A DNA stretch of 64,000 nt from Streptococcus thermophilus (GTDB taxonomy: Bacteria > Actinomycetota > Actinomycetes > Mycobacteriales > Mycobacteriaceae): the NCBI GenBank assembly GCA_900618065.1, contig UYIL01000003.1, forward strand, positions 806,001 to 870,000. The letters run 5' to 3'. Shown here in pieces: positions 8,601-15,403 of the stretch. The notes below the pieces were generated by a model, which had not been told where the DNA came from, searched no databases, and saw only the letters and a program-made list of their open reading frames with translations. A program made the translations under genes and the position numbers. Numbering within the stretch: the stretch's first letter is position 1; each line of letters opens with the position of its first letter.

Positions 8601-9823
8601 CCACTCTCGGAGAGAATAGGGGTCTCTACGATGCCCTCGATGGAAGGGTATTTCGATACGCGATTCTTGTTGAAGATCACGGAGGCTTCTGTCTTGCCGA
8701 GCGGCCTTACCACTACTTTCTTGGCCATGTGCTGCTCGACCCGGATGGCCTGGGCAGCGATATCAATGGAATAAGGAACATCAACGGCGTCAAGGTGTTT
8801 GCGGCCGTCCCTACTATCCAAAGCCACGAGCTTTTCGTTGGAGCGAAACAGCCTCGTGCCCGCGTACTTGTCGTAGACAGCCTGAGCCACAGTGTCGTAG
8901 AAGATCTCTGGCTCAAGCTCAGCGTTGACAGACGGCTTGTTGCTCACCACCTGCGGGGTTGATGCAGTCTGTGAGGGAACCTGCGCCATCGGGGGACGCT
9001 TCTGACACGGTTTGTCGCCGGCCTGCTTGATCCACAGCTCAAGCATTGCCTCTCGACGATCCGCAGGGATATGTGCAAGCACATCGTCGATCCCCTGTTT
9101 GCCGCCACCGGGCACATTCACAAACCGCACAGGGGTTGCTCCCCACTGACGGCACAGTGTGCCAAGTCCCTGGGCACCGTCATAGACCATGCGGTTCTTC
9201 GCGGCATCGGCATCTGCGATGATGAAGGTGGGCAAGCCGCCGACGAGTTGAAATGCAGTGGAGGGGCCTGCATCGCCGCCCTGCCAGGATGAAATGCCAG
9301 GCAGGCTATATACGGCAGTGTCGTCGTCAGTAATTGACATAACGGCCAAGGCTTGTTTTATACCCTCAACCAGAAGCACCCGACGGGTGCCAGCATGGAC
9401 TGTGCGCCGTTCTATAAGCGAGGGCACGGGATAGCCAGAGTCCTTCGAGGGGCCGATGTACTTAGGCGCCCTGCCGTTTGCCAGTACCACAGAATCAACC
9501 TGCGGTTTGACCTGCCAGGTTGTTCCTTTACCAGCTTCGGGAAGCTCATAGATTAGTGCTGGAAGTGCGTCTTTGAACCGTCCGATCCACCGCAGTGGCT
9601 CAGGTAGATCCTCGGCGGAATATGCTGTGTATGCACCGCAGCTGGCAATGACCTCATCGGAGATACCGGAGGCGCGCAGCTCAGCCAGGTGCTCATCCGA
9701 CAGAGCAGCCCCTAGCCCCGAACCTTTACTTGACGTTGACGTTTCAGCATCAACAGAAGTAATATCGGTATCGGTCGTGGTGCCCTCGTCAGCAGTGGTG
9801 GGGGCGCTTTCTTTCTGGTTCAT
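5615..9823 (-). CDS. TOPRIM - P-loop ATPase - DEDD exonuclease - family A DNA polymerase fusion
   Basis: 1402 residues. Residues about 145-255 form a TOPRIM-like domain (RVLLVEGIKQALAV with Glu153; FIIADADAA with DxD at 204-206), as in DUF3854/primase-type proteins. Residues 485-560 are a P-loop ATPase (KQGTGKNK, Asn replacing the usual Ser/Thr; Walker B LLIFDEAS). A Gly/Pro linker (790-825) leads to a 3'-5' exonuclease: FDTET (D835, E837), HNxxQYD (D894), YALQD (D984). Residues 1140-1400 are a PolA palm and fingers: DLSQIDAR (D1192), RxxxK(x7)YG (R1235, K1239, Y1247), HDE (1348-1350). It is thus a probable one-chain replicase for the element. The ATG at 9823 follows GGAGG and overlaps the upstream stop (TAATG). 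Confidence 0.88.
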   Translation of the reverse strand: MNQKESAPTTADEGTTTDTDITSVDAETSTSSKGSGLGAALSDEHLAELRASGISDEVIASCGAYTAYSAEDLPEPLRWIGRFKDALPALIYELPEAGKGTTWQVKPQVDSVVLANGRAPKYIGPSKDSGYPVPSLIERRTVHAGTRRVLLVEGIKQALAVMSITDDDTAVYSLPGISSWQGGDAGPSTAFQLVGGLPTFIIADADAAKNRMVYDGAQGLGTLCRQWGATPVRFVNVPGGGKQGIDDVLAHIPADRREAMLELWIKQAGDKPCQKRPPMAQVPSQTASTPQVVSNKPSVNAELEPEIFYDTVAQAVYDKYAGTRLFRSNEKLVALDSRDGRKHLDAVDVPYSIDIAAQAIRVEQHMAKKVVVRPLGKTEASVIFNKNRVSKYPSIEGIVETPILSESGNIICEPGYNAETRRYVDLSEDLEGFHVPDAPTSDDAQEALETLLEPFCDFPFASEADRTRGVSVVLTLLTRAVCDTVPLSLVSANKQGTGKNKLVDVASIIVTGRAAPPQRIPFSDEEMDKVIFSALLAGRTLLIFDEASSGLESEALASMISAVDYAGRTLGKSEHRSVPNGACVIAIGKNVASRKDMSRRTNPIKLHTDLVNPEARDDFKYPRLLDWVRQNRKKLLEAAHTLIRAWIVAGKPAPPTGYDTGGFEEWYFTVGGILAFAGRSDLMEGVREWRKASDESELEDLAHVAWLHSVFGDKPFLAFEAQRAIEKQSLSGGFVPLPSDLWAVENAKAQRLGRLYTRFQDRPFDGYVLRSAGTVNHTKRFQVVCVDPDDDDGADGSGGDGGNGGGPPQTPQTPPPAETVDEPAAPADSTIVVFDTETDSADDQHVTDDPGFVRLAAYSVNGAEPVTTTDIAGELIPLLESADTIVGHNIVQYDLPVLQRLYGLDVGALIKAGKVRDTLVMSRLAAGGDRNLKYNLDAVARRCGVDGKLLAGSESALKVLAKQHGGFDKIPVDNPEYVEYALQDVRANVAVYEKLVPATIEAVGEDYLRREHEKIHALSVVESHGVRVDTAKVDEFLAEEAAVVSEIRAWLVSTVGIPDKGKKPWMTDKGKQAIADYLDRFGVAVPLTAKGAISISAPAFKQVAADHADVSEVVELAEKLITVLQSSTPAATIKKYLRGERVYPHITSSQATGRLSTTNPGMTVFGSRDERLIRQREMIVADSADEELISVDLSQIDARCMAAGSGDAAYAALFAPGRDAHTEMAIRVFGDASRRSDAKALGHAANYGMGPKSFASHAGISEVEAKEQLDRLHFEFPQLEAFKDHLRKHAEALGWIATGFGRRVTVGRDTAYTQAPAAYGQGTARDVFLEGVLNLPQEVLEMVRIFVHDEIVLSVPRDRAEDIKRTVMDAFKAVVLPCKGGVEVPVLSDSAGPAASWAGCKD

Positions 9824-10029
9824 TACGCCGCACCTCCAGCCGAGGGCTGCGCGTCGAGCCAGGCTTCGAGATCGCTGACACGGTAGAGGATCTGTTTGCC
9901 AGATTTGATATAACGAGGGCCGCGGCCCTCGGCACGCCAATTAGCAAGGGTGCCACGCGAAAGACCAAGCATCTCAGCGGCGGCCGTAGGCTTCACGGAC
10001 AGATGGAGGACGTCTTCACGAGTACTCAC
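9823..10029 (-). CDS. AlpA/excisionase-type HTH protein
   Basis: 68 residues forming a winged helix-turn-helix of the HTH_17 type: AAEMLGLSRGTLANWRAEG then GPRYIKSGKQILYRVSDLEAWL. Such proteins act as excisionases or transcription factors of mobile elements. I chose the GTG at 10029 because GGAGAG lies six bases upstream; an ATG at 10047 in the same frame has a poor site. The stop overlaps the start of the polymerase fusion (TAATG), so the two are translationally coupled and this protein likely controls, or initiates at, the replication module. It may bind the nearby inverted repeats. Confidence 0.8.
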   Translation of the reverse strand: MSTREDVLHLSVKPTAAAEMLGLSRGTLANWRAEGRGPRYIKSGKQILYRVSDLEAWLDAQPSAGGAA

Positions 10030-10291
10030 GATTAACTCTCCAGACATGGAAAATTCGCCCCAGCCTGCACAGTTGTGCTTAGGAGCTATTTCATGTCCGG
10101 TTCTAAATCGTTGACCCACTTATTTCGAGGACGGAACCGCGCTGGCGATACCCGGAAGGCTAGCCACCACTTTAGTCCATTGCGGGCCATTTGAAAAGGG
10201 GGTTTTGGTCACTTTCCGGGCCAGCTCTTTTAGGGCAGAGGCGCATAGATGTTGGACGTGACGTGACTTACGTGTAGAAGCGCCGAAGTAG

Positions 10292-10448
10292 GGGGTCCGG
10301 GGGATGGGGGATACGGGGGATGATTCAGCCTCCGTCGCGTAGAAATCCTAAAAAACGTATTAGTTGGTAAATACCAATTAATGTCTTTTTCACTTTCCCA
10401 AACGTTGGGGGATATAAGCCCCCTTATCCCCCGTATCCCCCGGACCCC
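10292..10448. other. Candidate replication origin / operator region of the element
   Basis: Perfect 14-bp inverted arms GGGGTCCGGGGGAT (10292-10305) and ATCCCCCGGACCCC (10435-10448) bracket an AT-rich centre. GGGGGAT occurs at 10299, 10306, 10315 and 10407, with ATCCCCC at 10426 and 10435. In the AT-rich centre lies TTGGTAAATACCAA (10364-10377) within a longer imperfect palindrome (10359-10382). Iterated GC-rich repeats around an AT-rich core next to a replicase gene resemble an origin, but an operator for the HTH-polymerase operon is equally possible. Confidence 0.5.
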
Positions 10449-10488
10449 TATAGTTTTGCGACAGCCATTGCCTCCGCAGTATGTGTGT

Positions 10489-10504
10489 GGTGATGTATGT
10501 CACA
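10489..10504. promoter_or_regulatory. Strong GlxR/CRP-like site
   Basis: GGTGATGTATGTCACA matches 11 of the 12 fixed positions of the corynebacterial GlxR consensus TGTGAnnTAnnTCACA. It lies in the gap upstream of the HTH-polymerase operon, which suggests cAMP-linked host control of the element; this is unproven. The rest of 10505-10769 is AT-rich, with several CGAAACAA-like motifs and no convincing gene. Confidence 0.55.
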
Positions 10505-10769
10505 CAATGGCGCGTCCGACTGGGGCCGAGCGTGGTTGTGCAATCTCCGTGTGGTGCAGCGCACAAAGAGGGGTACAACGTTACTCTCTATTTAGGTGTT
10601 CTTTGCAAGAGTGAAAAGTAACGAAACAAAACGTATCTGCTCTGCTCAGGCCGAGTTTTTCGGGTTTCGTATTTTGCTTCTTTACTTTCCGTGTTTGCGA
10701 AACAACTCGTAAAAACATCTTGTGGCCTGCGGTAACGTGTTTCGTTGTTTCCGTTTTGGGTCATTGTGT

Positions 10770-11153
10770 TCATTTGAACAGCGGTGGAAACCAATCATTA
10801 AAGGGGAGGTCAGTTGCCGAAGACGTTCCCCAGTGCGTACCGGCGTAGGCCGACGGGGCTGCTTCAGGTTGAAGGCCGGGCGCGGGCAGCTCGCCATATT
10901 CAAGCTCGCGTAGGCGGTCGGTCAGCGCCTTCTTTAACGCCTTGAGTTCACGTCTGGCAGAGGCGAGCGCACTATCACCATGCGACGCCCTGATGTCAGC
11001 CCTCAGCTCCTTAAGGCGGGCGTTGATTGTCTTGAGTTCACGCGCGAGGGCGGCTCGCTCAGCCTCGCGCTCTTCCTGAGGTGTTACCCCATCGCTGAGG
11101 CGGCGCTGTATTAGTTCGGAGGAATCCCAGTAGGCAGGTCGTGGCGTGTTCAT
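10770..11153 (-). CDS. Coiled-coil hypothetical protein next to the integrase
   Basis: 127 residues, not recognised. Residues 20-90 are a charged helical region (QEEREAERAALARELKTINARLKELRADIR ... RRELKALKKALTDRLRELEY, described here in parts), followed by a Pro/Ala-rich tail. No catalytic motif is visible. The gene is divergent from the integrase, with about 57 bases between their starts, so the two promoters share one short control region. ATG 11153 and TTG 11159 are both possible starts and neither has a good ribosome site. A role in integration control is only inferred from position. Confidence 0.6.
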   Translation of the reverse strand: MNTPRPAYWDSSELIQRRLSDGVTPQEEREAERAALARELKTINARLKELRADIRASHGDSALASARRELKALKKALTDRLRELEYGELPAPGLQPEAAPSAYAGTHWGTSSATDLPFNDWFPPLFK

Positions 11154-11172
11154 GACCAACAGTTTACTAAGA

Positions 11173-11209
11173 TTCGAACCTATACAAAAGTGGTGCTATA
11201 GTTTTGCGC
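11173..11209 (+). promoter_or_regulatory. Integrase promoter, probably leaderless
   Basis: An extended -10 element TGC-TATAGT (11194-11202) ends seven bases before the integrase ATG at 11210, with a weak TTCGAA -35 around 11173. No ribosome site is present, so transcription probably starts at or beside the ATG. Confidence 0.55.
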
Positions 11210-12436
11210 ATGGCAAAGAAACAACAAGCATCACGCGCACCACTTCAACCGGGTGAAGATACTGTTGAGCGCGTCCTTGACACACGCACGCGAGGGCCGT
11301 TTGACGAATTTTTCACCGTCAAGAACTGGGAAGGGCGCTCCAAACGATTCCATGTCCGTGCGGCAACGAAGGGCGAATTTCGGGCTAAGGCCAAAGAGAA
11401 GATCGACGAGTATCTCAACACGTCCACGAGCAGCTGGACGAAGGCGAAACGTATTGCAACCTTTATTGACGATGTGAGCGAACCTGCCGTGAAAGCGGCG
11501 CGCCTGAGGCCTAACACAAAGAAACGCTATGAGCTGGCGCTATCGCAGCTGCGCCGACAGTTAGGCGGCCTGACGATCGGCGATGCCGTGCGGTTTAGGA
11601 CTCTTGAAAAAGCGCTACAGGACATTGGCCGTGGCCACGGGGCGGAGTCTGCACGACAAGCACGCACAGTGTTGAGTAAGTATGTCCTTGACCAGCTGAT
11701 CCGCGAAGGCATTATCGAACACAACCCGCTGAGGGGTGTCTCCATTGACCTTGGGGATACGCGCAAGGGGAGTAAACCTGCGCAGTCGCACGCGCTCACC
11801 GATGCACAGTATGGCGCGGTGGTTGATCACCTCGTGGGACGCGATACCTCGGGGCCGATCCCACCGGGAACAGATAGGCGGCACACGTCGATCAAGAAAC
11901 ACGAAATCACAGTGGCGCTAGCGGTCCTCCAGGCCGGTACGGGTCTGCGTATTAGCGAAGCGCTCGCCCTTACCCGTGAGGACGCGACTGTCACACAAGA
12001 CTCGCTCGCGGTATCGGTGCAGGCGGAACAGTCCAAGACGCACCGGGGGCGCACCGTGCCAATGTTGGACGCGCGGTGTGAGAAGTTCTGGCGAGAGCGG
12101 ATCAAAACAATTGGCCCCGGCGATCCGCTCATTCCCGCACCGGGGGATGCGCACTCGCACTGGCGGACAGATAATGCCGTCAAGGCATGTGCAGCGCTCT
12201 ACCGCGATATCGGCGCCCGGCTTGAGGACGAGACTATTTCAACCATGAGATCTCACGCCTGGCGCACGGTACTCAATAACCGCGCGATCGCTCGTGGAGT
12301 TCCAGCTGAGATCCGCAGCGCTTTTTTCGGTCACACCGAAGCATTGAACGCTCGAAACTACACGGACCTCACCGACGTTTCGGCCATGCAGTCGGCGCTT
12401 GCGGGTGGTGCACTAGATGGTGCACTAGGGGCATGA
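11210..12436 (+). CDS. int: Tyrosine recombinase (phage/ICE-type integrase)
   Basis: 408 residues with an N-terminal arm-binding region, a core-binding domain (residues about 75-180) and a catalytic domain holding Arg247 (GTGLRISEAL), a likely Lys276, His349-x-x-Arg352 (SHAWR), His375 (FGHTEALN) and the nucleophile Tyr384 (ARNYTDLTD). It catalyses site-specific integration and excision. The gene ends 95 bases before the tRNA-fMet fragment, the normal place for an integrase beside its attachment site. A TTG six bases upstream is an alternative start, but the ATG fits the leaderless promoter better. Confidence 0.93.
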   Translation: MAKKQQASRAPLQPGEDTVERVLDTRTRGPFDEFFTVKNWEGRSKRFHVRAATKGEFRAKAKEKIDEYLNTSTSSWTKAKRIATFIDDVSEPAVKAARLRPNTKKRYELALSQLRRQLGGLTIGDAVRFRTLEKALQDIGRGHGAESARQARTVLSKYVLDQLIREGIIEHNPLRGVSIDLGDTRKGSKPAQSHALTDAQYGAVVDHLVGRDTSGPIPPGTDRRHTSIKKHEITVALAVLQAGTGLRISEALALTREDATVTQDSLAVSVQAEQSKTHRGRTVPMLDARCEKFWRERIKTIGPGDPLIPAPGDAHSHWRTDNAVKACAALYRDIGARLEDETISTMRSHAWRTVLNNRAIARGVPAEIRSAFFGHTEALNARNYTDLTDVSAMQSALAGGALDGALGA

Positions 12437-12438
12437 TC

Positions 12439-12538
12439 CTGAATGATTCTGAATGATTCCCAATGACCTTTTGGGGCGCTGAAATGCGAAGGTGTCCTCC
12501 GATAACCCCTGATAGGCTCGAATGTGATCCGATAACCC
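12439..12538. repeat. Direct repeats beside attR
   Basis: CTGAATGATT occurs twice in tandem (12439-12448, 12449-12458) with a partial third copy, and TCCGATAACCC occurs at 12498-12508 and 12528-12538, the second running into the tRNA fragment. These may be arm-type or core-like sites for the integrase or HTH protein. Confidence 0.5.
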
Positions 12539-12573
12539 AGAGGTCGTTGGTTCGAATCCAGCCCCCGCTACCA
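12532..12573 (+). other. attR: 3' fragment of initiator tRNA-Met gene
   Basis: The 42 bases start in the anticodon loop (ATAACCC), include the variable loop (AGAGGTCG), a T arm GTTGG-TTCGAAT-CCAGC that pairs, and the acceptor strand ending CCCCGCTACCA. They match an initiator tRNA-Met 3' half. The 5' half is missing, so this is the displaced copy made when an element integrates into the tRNA; the restored full gene should lie left of the window. Confidence 0.85.
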
Positions 12574-12579
12574 ACGTTC

Positions 12580-12616
12580 AAACCCCCTAGCTGGTGTGAC
12601 ACCGGCTAGGGGGTTT
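12580..12616. terminator. Bidirectional terminator behind the tRNA fragment
   Basis: Arms AAACCCCCTAGC (12580-12591) and GCTAGGGGGTTT (12605-12616) are perfect, and the loop itself pairs further. It originally served the tRNA gene and also ends the minus-strand operon that stops at 12623. Confidence 0.85.
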
Positions 12617-12622
12617 CTCGTT

Positions 12623-13015
12623 CTAGTTAGGGCTGACGGTCGTGCCGTCGGGGAAGTAAATGGTGGAGTCTCCACTGATTTCCACGTACGCGAGGTTGTG
12701 TTTGCGCGCCAGAGTGGGGGCGAGCTCGTCTGCACCGGGCATTCTGGAGCATGCCAGGTAAACGCTGTCCGGGCGGAGGTCGTATTCAGCGGCGTCGGAG
12801 TCATCTTCGTCTTCATCCTCGTCGAAGATGGGGTCGTTGAGATCGGGCATGGAGTCGGTGATCTCGTTGTAGAAGGCAGCGATTGCGTCTGTGCACTCTG
12901 CGGGGTCGTCGACGGGTTCTTGGTTGCCGAAGTCATCGTCGAGCCACGCGATGAATGCTTCATGGGTGTCGCACGGCACCTGGCGGGGGTCGATGACGAG
13001 TTGGTCGTAGCTCAT
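12623..13015 (-). CDS. Acidic hypothetical protein, last gene of the immunity-like operon
   Basis: 130 residues, strongly acidic (NDPIFDEDEDEDDSDAAEYD around residues 60-80), with no signal peptide or membrane segment. I do not recognise a family. GGAGA precedes the ATG. It is the fifth gene of a same-strand run whose neighbours include SUKH-like and pentapeptide proteins; acidic soluble proteins in such arrays are often toxin-binding immunity proteins, which is inference here. Confidence 0.65.
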   Translation of the reverse strand: MSYDQLVIDPRQVPCDTHEAFIAWLDDDFGNQEPVDDPAECTDAIAAFYNEITDSMPDLNDPIFDEDEDEDDSDAAEYDLRPDSVYLACSRMPGADELAPTLARKHNLAYVEISGDSTIYFPDGTTVSPN

Positions 13016-13060
13016 AGCGAGTCTCCTTCGTAGGGGGTTTTCGGTCTCTTCAGGGCGAGC

Positions 13061-13714
13061 CTAGGCGGTTTTCGGGTCGTGGGTGTCGATGTATTCGTGG
13101 AAGACCTTGCGGGCTTGCTGATACTCTTCCTCAGCGGTCATCTGCCCCGGATCGACCTTCAAGTTGTGGGGGTTGATCGCAGGTTCGTAGTCGAGCTGAT
13201 CAATCCAGGTTCGCGCAGTGCCAAAATCACCGGCGTGAAGCATGAGGTAGAGCTCGCTGTACGGGCCGATACCCAAAGCGAAGTACGGGTCTTCCGTGAG
13301 GGGACGCAAATCGTCGGCATGGGCTCGCACGCGGGCTTCATTGGCTTCAAGCACTGGCCCGATGATGGGGAGGAACGCGTCCCATTTCGGACCTGAGCCA
13401 TCGATCTCGAGGGGGCGGTCTGCGGCGAGGTCCCGCGGTTTCAGAACGAGCGCGGCATCACTGCCTGGGTCGCCTCTGAACGAGCTTCCTGCAATGGCTG
13501 CTCTTTCGAGCGGCACGTACTGCGGTAAACCCACCCACTGCATGACACTGGTTTCGGGTTCGGTCTCCCAGCGGAGAACGGCATCTGCCTCAACCTGCAG
13601 TTCGATTCCTCGCGTCAGAGTCTTCTTCCAGCGGCTTTTCCTCCCTGGGCGCGTGTAACCGCGTCCCTCGAACCACGGGTCGAGATCGGAGAACAACGGT
13701 CTACGTCTCGGCAT
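13061..13714 (-). CDS. Hypothetical protein, fourth gene of the immunity-like operon
   Basis: 217 residues, cytoplasmic by appearance, unrecognised. It starts very basic (MPRRRPLFSDLDPWFEGRGY; RKSRWKKTL) and turns acidic, with a central Trp/Pro-rich region. The ATG lies 12 bases after the stop of the upstream gene, with GAGGA nearby, so the pair is surely co-transcribed. No enzyme motif is seen. Confidence 0.65.
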   Translation of the reverse strand: MPRRRPLFSDLDPWFEGRGYTRPGRKSRWKKTLTRGIELQVEADAVLRWETEPETSVMQWVGLPQYVPLERAAIAGSSFRGDPGSDAALVLKPRDLAADRPLEIDGSGPKWDAFLPIIGPVLEANEARVRAHADDLRPLTEDPYFALGIGPYSELYLMLHAGDFGTARTWIDQLDYEPAINPHNLKVDPGQMTAEEEYQQARKVFHEYIDTHDPKTA

Positions 13715-13726
13715 CTGTCGGATCCT

Positions 13727-14569
13727 CTAGGGGGTTTCGTATCGGATGGAGCCGTCTTCGAGGATCGTGTTATCACTCAGCCGCACGGCGGCCAGGCCCC
13801 ACAATTTGGCCTCGTCGCGGATGCCGAACTCGCTCATGGATTCTTCCTCGAGGTCGAGGTGCAGGTCGACGAAGTTTTCTCCGTAGCCGACAATGTCGAC
13901 GACATCGCACCATCGGTAGGCGACCATTGCCACCGCCCTGGTCGGGTCAGCCGTGTTGTCGGCGGTGAAGTCCATCGCTTCGTAGGCCTCGCTGGTGAGA
14001 GCTGCGCCGCCGGTGTCGATGTAGCGGTAGTGCTCAATGGGGTAGTCGGGGTGGATGACACCGTATCCCGCTTCGTAGTCAGCGGGCTTATCCAGCGTTG
14101 TCACCTTCACGGTCCCGGTGAAGTCGCTAAACGCCATGCGGTCTTCCGGGCTGGCGTTGTTTGCACGGATGCGGAAGGTGCCTGGCTCGATTTCGTCGAT
14201 AAGCATGGCGTGGTTTCCGAAGCTGAAGCGGAAGTTGTCGCTATACCTGCGGTCCATCCAGGCATTCGTGACGGTCACGATGGGATCGTCGCCAAGCTTA
14301 TCGACGATCACCCACCCCCGGTTCGCCTCCCCATGCACCCCGAGCACTTCTTCGGCTTCGTCCATGCCGGGGAACCGGAAGCTGCAGCGAAATGCTTTGA
14401 CCCGGATGGCGACCTCTTCCGGAGGGTGCGGCGAGTCAAAGTCCCACTCGATGACGGTTTCCACCCCCGGCTCCGGTTTGATCTCAAAACTTAGGTGGAT
14501 CGTTTTCCCTTCAAATTCAACGCTCGATGATCCCGCCTCGGCGAACATCTGATTGAACGTAGCGGACAT
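13727..14569 (-). CDS. Hypothetical protein, third gene of the immunity-like operon
   Basis: 280 residues with many short beta-strand-like stretches alternating with Gly/Asp turns, suggesting a beta-rich fold. I do not recognise a family. AAGGAG lies nine bases before the ATG, and 12 bases separate it from the preceding stop. Cytoplasmic location is likely because no signal peptide is present. Linked function with its neighbours is inferred from operon structure. Confidence 0.7.
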   Translation of the reverse strand: MSATFNQMFAEAGSSSVEFEGKTIHLSFEIKPEPGVETVIEWDFDSPHPPEEVAIRVKAFRCSFRFPGMDEAEEVLGVHGEANRGWVIVDKLGDDPIVTVTNAWMDRRYSDNFRFSFGNHAMLIDEIEPGTFRIRANNASPEDRMAFSDFTGTVKVTTLDKPADYEAGYGVIHPDYPIEHYRYIDTGGAALTSEAYEAMDFTADNTADPTRAVAMVAYRWCDVVDIVGYGENFVDLHLDLEEESMSEFGIRDEAKLWGLAAVRLSDNTILEDGSIRYETP

Positions 14570-14581
14570 GAGCCGTTCTCC

Positions 14582-15403
14582 TTATCGTGTGGGGCTCGAC
14601 GGTGTCCAGCCGATCTCGGCGTAGAGTTCGGCGATCGGTTCACGGATCCATTCCGGTTTCGTCGTGTCGGACAGTTCATCGAGGTAGCGTGCGCCGCGCC
14701 GCTCGTCGTAGCCCAGGTTCTCCAGATCGGGACGAGCAACGTCATACTTCGAGCGGAAGTTGGATGCGTCAGCTTCAATGATGTTGAACAGCTGCTCCGC
14801 CGCTTTGCGTTTGCGCGAATTGTCGTCGTCGAAGTAGGACAATGTGAGCTGGCGGAGTTCTTCAGCGGTCTGGATCCAGTTCTCGTCGACAAAACGCTGG
14901 TCATGCTCGGACAGTTTGACGCGCTGCATCGGCACGCCGATGAAGCTGACGTTCGTCAGGGTGCACTGGGATAGGTCGACCTCGGCAAGTTGCGTCTTGG
15001 TGTGATGCTCCATGAAGCTGACGTCTTCGAGGTGTCCGATGATCGTCGTGTGCTCAACGATCTCATTATGGAAACCGCCCTGGCGCAGGACGACATCGGT
15101 CAGCGTGCTTCCACTGATCCGGTCGAACCAGTCACCGTCCAGCGGGTGAACGGGAGAGATGACTTCGGTATCAAGCAGGGCGATGTGCTCCACGGTTGTT
15201 TCTTCGAACCGTGGATGCAGGAGGAGGCAGTTTTCAAACCGCACCGTGCTCAACATGCAATTTTGGAATGTCACTGCGTTGAAGGTGCAATTGCGGAACA
15301 GGACACCATGGAACGTCACGGAATCAAACACGTGCTCATCGAAATGCTTGTGATCGACAGGCCCCATGACCTTGTCAGGCAGTGAGTTTGCGGGTTCGGT
15401 CAT
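14582..15403 (-). CDS. Pentapeptide-repeat protein
   Basis: 273 residues. From about residue 25 to 70 every fifth position tends to be F, L or C (FDSVTFHGVLFRNCTFNAV, then FQNCMLSTVRFENCLLL), the A(D/N)LXX-type pattern that builds a right-handed quadrilateral helix; a second weaker set follows near residues 125-150. The C-terminal third is alpha-helical and charged. Pentapeptide proteins act as DNA mimics, effectors or immunity partners. The ATG shares one base with the stop of the upstream SUKH-like gene (TGATG), so translation is coupled. A longer upstream frame lies inside that gene and was discarded. Confidence 0.75.
   Translation of the reverse strand: MTEPANSLPDKVMGPVDHKHFDEHVFDSVTFHGVLFRNCTFNAVTFQNCMLSTVRFENCLLLHPRFEETTVEHIALLDTEVISPVHPLDGDWFDRISGSTLTDVVLRQGGFHNEIVEHTTIIGHLEDVSFMEHHTKTQLAEVDLSQCTLTNVSFIGVPMQRVKLSEHDQRFVDENWIQTAEELRQLTLSYFDDDNSRKRKAAEQLFNIIEADASNFRSKYDVARPDLENLGYDERRGARYLDELSDTTKPEWIREPIAELYAEIGWTPSSPTR

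Noticed and set aside
12369..12602. Small minus-strand frame across attR
   Set aside because: It reads through the tRNA fragment (SGGWIRTNDLWVIG is the usual false translation of a tRNA 3' end).
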